Assembly: GCA_002049455.2 (NCBI GenBank)
Contig: KV919176.1
Location: forward strand, 1-55,728
From: Porphyra umbilicalis
Lineage: Eukaryota > Rhodophyta > Bangiophyceae > Bangiales > Bangiaceae
DNA: 55,728 nucleotides
Direction of reading: 5' to 3'
Part shown: in pieces, positions 53,262 through 55,728 of the stretch
Layout of the letters: the number at the start of each line of letters is the position of its first letter
Numbering within the stretch: position 1 is the stretch's first letter
Made by a program: the position numbers and the translations under genes
Notes under the pieces: model-generated
What the model saw: the letters and a program-made list of their open reading frames with translations, nothing else
Database searches by the model: none
What the model was told of the DNA's origin: nothing

Positions 53262-54224
53262 ATGGCTGCTTTCCGCCCTCCCCCTCCCCCTCCTGGGCCC
53301 TCCCCGCCCTCCATCCCGAGCATTGCCGGATTTACTGAGTGTCGTATGTGTGCAATGACTCTGACGGGGCCGGCGAGCTTCGCTGAGCACGTCCGCGGCA
53401 AGGAGCATCGCCGTCTGGAGGCAGCTGCGGCGGTCCTTGCGAGCGCCTCGTTCGCGCACCCCTGGGCCTGTACTCTGTGCGCGCTGCACAACGACACTGC
53501 CAAGAGCCTCTTCTCGCACGTGGGGGGCCATCGTCATCGTCGGGCGGTCGAGCGCTTGCGAACCGCCGGACGGATTCACGAGAACGCCCCTCTGGTTCCG
53601 CGCCTGCGCGCCGCGCTGGACGAGGTTCGTCGGACGGGCGACGAGGACGAGCACTTTGCCGGTCTTTTGGCGGCGGCCGAGGCCGAAGCCGCAGACGCGG
53701 AGGAGTCGGAGGACGACAGCGACTCGGCGGCGCCGCGTGAGGACGGAGCGAACGGCGAGACGGGCAACGGCAACGCCAAGCGGGCGCCCAACTCTCGGGT
53801 GGCCACGTCGGCGATTGACGATGGTCGCCGTGCATCTCAATCCGGTTCTGGCGCTGGCCGGGCTCGTTGCGCTGGTGCTTCCTCTGGGCGCCAGCACAAC
53901 GACCGAGACCCACCTGTCGCTCGTGACACCAGAGTGCCGGCTGTTGTTGCCTCCTCGAGTGGCCGCAAGCGGCGTCGCGAAGATGGAGCGGCCAGCAGGT
54001 CGTGTCAAGACACACCTGAGGATGGAGGAGAGACAGGGTGGGGCATCGCTGTGCGCGCGCAATCGAGGGGCGGGGGCGGGCCCGCCAATGGCGCGAGCGG
54101 CGGCACGATTGTCGTCGTGCCGCAGGGAGCCAACGTACTGTTCGAGTGTCCCCGATGTGAGGGGCTGTACGGCACGGCGTCAGCGTTTACGCGGCACATG
54201 TGCAGCCCCGCACGTTCTTCGTGA
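53262..54224 (+). CDS. U1-type C2H2 zinc-finger protein (320 aa)
   Basis: ATG at 53262 (TTACCATGGCT, good context); the frame is open further upstream but without an ATG there. A Pro-rich N-terminus is followed by a U1/matrin-type finger CRMCAMTLTGPASFAEHVRGKEH (residues about 29-51) and a related CTLCALHNDTAKSLFSHVGGHRHRR (about 70-94). A coiled, acidic, Ala/Glu/Asp/Ser-rich centre contains a KRRRE basic patch. A third Cys/His motif CPRCEGLYGTASAFTRHMC lies near the C-terminus. U1-type fingers bind double-stranded or structured RNA, or act in splicing factors; the exact role is unknown. Stop TGA at 54222-54224. Intact, no intron needed. Confidence 0.75.
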   Translation: MAAFRPPPPPPGPSPPSIPSIAGFTECRMCAMTLTGPASFAEHVRGKEHRRLEAAAAVLASASFAHPWACTLCALHNDTAKSLFSHVGGHRHRRAVERLRTAGRIHENAPLVPRLRAALDEVRRTGDEDEHFAGLLAAAEAEAADAEESEDDSDSAAPREDGANGETGNGNAKRAPNSRVATSAIDDGRRASQSGSGAGRARCAGASSGRQHNDRDPPVARDTRVPAVVASSSGRKRRREDGAASRSCQDTPEDGGETGWGIAVRAQSRGGGGPANGASGGTIVVVPQGANVLFECPRCEGLYGTASAFTRHMCSPARSS

Positions 54225-54840
54225 TGGTCCGTGTTCTTTGTGATGGTCCGTGATGGATGTGCCCGTCGTTCTCTCGCCGCTCTTTGTTCTGCTGCTGTGC
54301 GCTGACCATTTACTGTGACATTGCGTGAGGGTTTCCTCATCGGTATGTATGCTTTTCATAGTCATTGCATGCCCTGTTCTGTTTTCTCGTTCACAAGCCA
54401 TGCTGTTCCCCTTGTTATGGACACTGCTCGATGGCAACTGGGACCGAACAGCAACGTCCTTTCCCCTTTACTGGTTCCCCTCTCCCCCCCCCCAAAACCG
54501 CCGATACAGACACGATGCCGTGTCAGCAGCATCGGCCTCGACAGTGCACGTAGAGAGAGCTCCCTTTCAGCGGCAGCTGTCCTGTACTATTGGCTTGGTG
54601 ACTGTACCTCCGGTCACGTCGCCTTTCGAAGTCCCACGCAGACGACGGTACGACACAGCGCCTTCGAACTGCCACCAGCAGCGACCTGTCTCATGCGCAG
54701 AAGACCTGACGGTACCGCCACCATCCCCAGCCAAGGCGGAGCAGCTGCGAGGAAACAAGTGCAGGAGCAGAGGCACGTACCGCAACAGCGGACCGGCGGA
54801 GGAAACGCCCCCAACAGCGTCGCAGACAGGTAGAAGGGAG
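54225..54840. other. No recognisable gene
   Basis: 3' flank of the zinc-finger gene, then DNA that gradually resembles the 202-bp repeat unit (CAACAGCG and GCGGAG motifs from about 54700). Confidence 0.35.
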
Positions 54841-55244
54841 CCGCTCACGGGCGGCACCGACGGGGGTGGGAGACGTGCCCACCAAAAGCACAGGCGGGGA
54901 GGGAGAGACGACCAACAGCGGCAAAGACGCCGGACGAGGGGCGCACACAAATAGCATACACGGGCGGAGTAGACGCACCCAACAGCGATACAGATAGATG
55001 CGGGAGAGTCGCGGACGGGGGGCACAGCCGGGTAGAGGAGAGCCGCTCACGGGCGGCACAGACGGGGGTGGGAGACGTGCCCACCAAAAGCACAGGCGGG
55101 GAGGGAGAGACGACCAACAGCGGCAAAGACGCCGGACGAGGGGCGCACACAAATAGCATACACGGGCGGAGTAGACGCACCCAACAGCGATACAGACAGA
55201 TGCGGGAGAGTCGCGGACGGAGGACACAGGAAACAGGAAAGGCC
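54841..55244. repeat. 202-bp tandem repeat, two near-identical units
   Basis: CCGCTCACGGGCGGCA at 54841 recurs at 55043; the units differ at only a few bases over 180 bp before the second diverges at about 55225. Short CAACAGCG motifs recur inside each unit. The minus strand is open through both, giving a repeated Cys/Leu/Pro/Ser peptide, with no support for a gene. Confidence 0.85.
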
Positions 55245-55728
55245 CTCACGAGAGGCATGGACATCCACCACCTGTGCAGGATGGTGATTGCTGGAATGTT
55301 TCCCGCGACTCAAAGTCTTCCAGCGTTCGACACGAATGTTTCATTCCTTGTAAAAGACATTTACTGTAAATACGTCAACGATCGTCGTGTAAATTTGAGC
55401 GATGGTCTCTGCGTCAATGAATGGAAACGCAACACGATTGATCAAAGCCTCGAAACCTGCAAACGATCTCAGTACGACGGTCGATGTTTTTTTAAAACGG
55501 AAGCGGGTACAAAACAGCCGCCCCGCTTTTTCCCACCTTTCTGGTGCTATGGAGACAAAGTCTCAAGCTCAATGCTGTACGGCCGCATGTGCACACTACG
55601 ACTGACAACACGGTGACTGGCACTTGTGACATTCCTTGAGGGAACGACAAAGGGAAGAACGATATGGCAATGAAGCGTATGGTGGTCTTGCTTCACCCGA
55701 CACACACTTACCGCGCCCTGAGCCAGAA
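55245..55728. other. No recognisable gene at right edge
   Basis: AT content rises; only short ORFs. Confidence 0.35.

Noticed and set aside
54691..55313. Repetitive Cys/Leu/Pro minus-strand ORFs over the 202-bp repeats
   Set aside because: Open only because of repeat composition; 202 is not a multiple of three, so the repeated peptide shifts frame between units.
1..55728. CRISPR array or bacterial operon
   Set aside because: None of the repeat blocks has uniform short repeats with unique spacers, and gene content is eukaryotic.

Overview
This window is nuclear DNA from a GC-rich eukaryote. It contains a Polycomb-type SET methyltransferase, an F-box protein, a U1-type zinc-finger protein, a Ty1/copia LTR retrotransposon, a pogo/Tigger-type transposase and one well-supported 57-nt GT-AG intron. 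Base composition, long C and G runs, alanine/glycine-rich reading frames and few introns would suit a bangiophyte red alga (Porphyra/Pyropia-like), but nothing in the sequence proves the lineage.

Layout. Positions 1-3226 and about 18483-21510 are the arms of a large inverted duplication with a 15 kb centre. Each arm carries a gene for a secreted protein built from 29-residue four-cysteine modules. The left copy (minus strand) runs off the window; the right copy (20561-21871, plus strand) is complete. The centre holds a broken copy (5142-6626) of an unrecognised zinc-binding family, several tandem-repeat blocks and a minus-strand Fe(II)/2-oxoglutarate oxygenase-like gene (15247-16294). From 22 to 25.5 kb there is very GC-rich low-complexity DNA and a decayed or multi-exon minus-strand gene. 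A complete copia element (25470-31320, 257-bp LTRs, CCCCG target duplication) sits at the 5' end of that gene. From 31.6 to 41 kb the sequence becomes more AT-rich and repeat-laden: palindromes, a damaged pogo transposase (33231-34849), a 896-bp TA-flanked inverted-repeat element with an acidic ORF (36441-37336) and a gag-like ORF (38106-39029).

The right-hand part (44-54 kb) is the most gene-like. It holds an intact 582-aa member of the unrecognised zinc-binding family (44074-45822), an E(z)/EZH-like PRC2 catalytic subunit spread over three frames (47333-51022), a minus-strand F-box protein with one in-frame TAG (52589-51339) and a 320-aa zinc-finger protein (53262-54224). Near-perfect 202-bp tandem repeats follow.

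A cross-cutting pattern is that most recognisable genes are broken by apparent frame changes, nearly all in the -1 direction. This could mean single-base deletions in the assembly, real decay, or something programmed, and it limits how far functions can be assigned. I see no rRNA or tRNA genes and no CRISPR array.
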